This document shows positions 62,670 to 64,000 of a DNA stretch of 64,000 bases, in pieces; position 1 is the stretch's first letter, and every line of letters begins with the position of its first letter. The notes under the pieces are model-generated. The model ran no database searches. It was not told the origin of the DNA and saw only the letters and a list, made by a program, of their open reading frames with translations. A program made the translations under genes and the position numbers. The DNA comes from Lentibacillus sp. Marseille-P4043 (lineage in GTDB: Bacteria > Bacillota > Bacilli > Bacillales > Amphibacillaceae): positions 69,246 to 133,245 of the forward strand of contig NZ_LT984884.1 of the NCBI RefSeq assembly GCF_900258515.1. The letters run 5' to 3'.

Positions 62670-63152
62670 TTGAAAAAAGCGTTAATCGGCATACTCCCCA
62701 TTATATTCCTACTCGTCGGATGTTTCAGTGACCCTGTAAAAGATGATTTGCTTCGCTATGTTAACCATGAAATGAACACTGCCTTTGAACTGGAGGATAC
62801 TGCTATATCTGCTTATAATAATGTTTCCGGAGTCAATTATTCGGATGATGAAACGATGTATGCCGCATTAGTTGATGATGTTATCCCTAATTACAATGAA
62901 TTTATCAAGGAACTAAATTACGTAAGTGTAGAAACAGACGAGTTAAGTGAAATACATGAAATATACATTGAAGGTGCCGACATTCAATACAACGCATTTG
63001 TTAAGATTACGATGGCATTGGAGGAACAAGATGCAAGCATAATAGAGGAAGCCAATGGAATGCTTGATGAGGCAAAACGGCATCTGCGTAACTACCGAAG
63101 TAAACTGAACAAATTGGCTGATGAACATGATGTAGAATGGGAAAAAGAGTAA
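62670..63152 (+). CDS. Predicted lipoprotein
   Basis: A 160-residue exported lipoprotein: signal MKKALIGILPIIFLLVGC (lipobox LVGC, Cys18), then an all-helical acidic domain with no known motif (NHEMNTAFELEDTAISAYNN; DIQYNAFVKITMALEEQDAS). Start is TTG at 62670, 7 bases after GGAGGTG. Monocistronic; surface-anchored, function unknown. Confidence 0.78.
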   Translation: MKKALIGILPIIFLLVGCFSDPVKDDLLRYVNHEMNTAFELEDTAISAYNNVSGVNYSDDETMYAALVDDVIPNYNEFIKELNYVSVETDELSEIHEIYIEGADIQYNAFVKITMALEEQDASIIEEANGMLDEAKRHLRNYRSKLNKLADEHDVEWEKE

Positions 63153-63204
63153 TTTATCCCTCCCAGCCACACTCAGTTTATTCAGCAACTTAACTTTTTA
63201 TATA

Positions 63205-63255
63205 AGGCGAGAGACTAAAGTGAATGGGCCACCTTTAGTCTCTCACCTTTTTAAC
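63205..63255. terminator. Bidirectional terminator
   Basis: GAGAGACTAAAG / CTTTAGTCTCTC with a 12-base loop and CTTTTT. It ends the lipoprotein gene and the chemoreceptor gene from the right. Confidence 0.85.
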
Positions 63256-63271
63256 TCTTTCCGATAAAAAC

Positions 63272-64000
63272 TTAAAGCTTAAACTTTCCGACCAATTTAT
63301 TCAGTTCTTCTGCCAATTTTGCAAGATGTTGTGAACTTCCTGCAACTTCTTCCATCGATCCACTTGCTTGTTGGCTCGATGCAGCCGTTTGTTCAACACC
63401 TGCTGCTGATTCTTCCGAGACGGAGGCAATCTCTTCAATTGATCCATTCATTTCCTGACTATTTGCTGCAATGTCAGATAAGTTAGCCGATACTGTTCTA
63501 ATATTTTGGACCATTTCCTTTATTGATGTACTGATTTTATAAAAAGTATCACTAGTAGTTTTAATTTGCAATGTCCCTTGCTCTACTTCTGAATATCCTT
63601 CTTTTAACGATTCAGCAACAACTCCTGACTCATTTTGTATAGTAGAGACAATTCCTGTAATATCATTTACCGAAGTTGATACTTGTTCAGCAAGCTTTCT
63701 TACCTCATCGGCAACAACGGCAAACCCTTTTCCATGCTCGCCGGCTCTGGCTGCTTCAATCGCTGCGTTTAGTGCAAGCAGATTTGTCTGATCCGCGATA
63801 TCTTTTATCACCTGGACTAATTTAGATATTTCTTGCGCCTGATTGTCTAAGACATTCATTTTCTCAACAGCTGTACGAACAATTTGATCAATTTTAGTCA
63901 TTTGCGTGGTAGATGAATCCATTAGTTGTGTACCTTGATCTGCCATTCCTAACATATCCGTTGAATGTTTTTGCACACGTTCCCCGTTTGCATTTGCTTC
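63272..64000 (-). CDS. Methyl-accepting chemotaxis protein, C-terminal part (runs off the window)
   Basis: At least 243 residues of the cytoplasmic signalling domain; the sensory and membrane parts lie beyond base 64000, and the frame is open to the edge. The hairpin tip that binds CheW/CheA is present and canonical: [20 protein letters not shown] then [18 protein letters not shown]. Long coiled coils with Ala/Ser/Glu-rich methylation regions flank it ([19 protein letters not shown] near the end). Its ligand cannot be deduced from this part. Confidence 0.93.
   Translation of the reverse strand, partial: EANANGERVQKHSTDMLGMADQGTQLMDSSTTQMTKIDQIVRTAVEKMNVLDNQAQEISKLVQVIKDIADQTNLLALNAAIEAARAGEHGKGFAVVADEVRKLAEQVSTSVNDITGIVSTIQNESGVVAESLKEGYSEVEQGTLQIKTTSDTFYKISTSIKEMVQNIRTVSANLSDIAANSQEMNGSIEEIASVSEESAAGVEQTAASSQQASGSMEEVAGSSQHLAKLAEELNKLVGKFKL

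Overview
This window reads as chromosomal DNA from a low-GC, Gram-positive, probably salt-tolerant Bacillaceae of the Virgibacillus/Oceanobacillus/Lentibacillus type. The evidence is the strong AGGAGG ribosome sites, TTG/GTG starts, Bacillus-specific families (PdaA, YfkD, MreBH, YxeA, NiaR, YfmR, DUF3870, DUF4177), a perfect PerR box, an FMN riboswitch in front of a ribD-ribE-ribBA-ribH operon, and many sodium-coupled transporters (AGCS, SSS, NhaC and NSS families). I see no rRNA, tRNA, prophage or CRISPR array.

Layout. 1-9.2 kb: a yfj/yfk-like neighbourhood (PdaA, YfkD, OsmC, MFS pump, an amino-acid ABC pair without ATPase, the zinc ATPase ZosA under a PerR box, a YihY protein and a small YtxH-like protein). 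9.5-16.3 kb: AGCS symporter, NiaR repressor, an SSS symporter with a small membrane partner, glutaminase and a secreted CAP-domain protein. 16.5-18.8 kb: MreBH and a DUF1428-like protein. 18.8-32.8 kb: a catabolic island. The + strand carries a structured leader RNA, a CaiB-type CoA-transferase, an acyl-CoA dehydrogenase and a GabD/DavD-like aldehyde dehydrogenase. The - strand carries an NhaC-type carrier, an aminotransferase, a ThDP decarboxylase-like enzyme, an aldehyde dehydrogenase, lysine 6-dehydrogenase, an IclR regulator and a DUF3870 protein. Together they match every step from lysine through 2-aminoadipate, 2-oxoadipate and glutarate to glutaryl-CoA and crotonyl-CoA. 33-37.8 kb: a kynurenine operon (kynU-kynB-kynA) followed by an NSS-family symporter. 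38-50.5 kb: TerC protein, EamA transporter, C45 hydrolase, a large unknown membrane protein, ABC-F factor YfmR and the riboflavin operon. 50.6-57.7 kb: a P1-family aminopeptidase, then a two-component system with a YxeA/BceAB-type peptide-response transporter; the two promoters share one operator design. 57.7-64 kb: DUF6933, RluA pseudouridine synthase, a degenerate ion-channel-like protein, a mazF relic, GNAT, heme O synthase, a lipoprotein and the C-terminal half of a chemoreceptor.

Two kinds of non-genic structure stand out. (1) A family of small non-coding mobile elements (MITE-like, 240-570 bp) has about 23-bp terminal inverted repeats beginning GGC(T/C)GTTTTCTAAAAGATTG and 8-bp target duplications. 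Five bounded copies lie in this window, several inside or at the edge of operons. (2) Five long arrays of 20-21-bp units sit just 3' of genes, three of them directly after a terminator. Three unit families share a core; two arrays keep exact 21-bp phase over 17 and 27 units, and one array lies inside a MITE copy. I know of no described function for these arrays, and they are my main candidate for an undescribed system.
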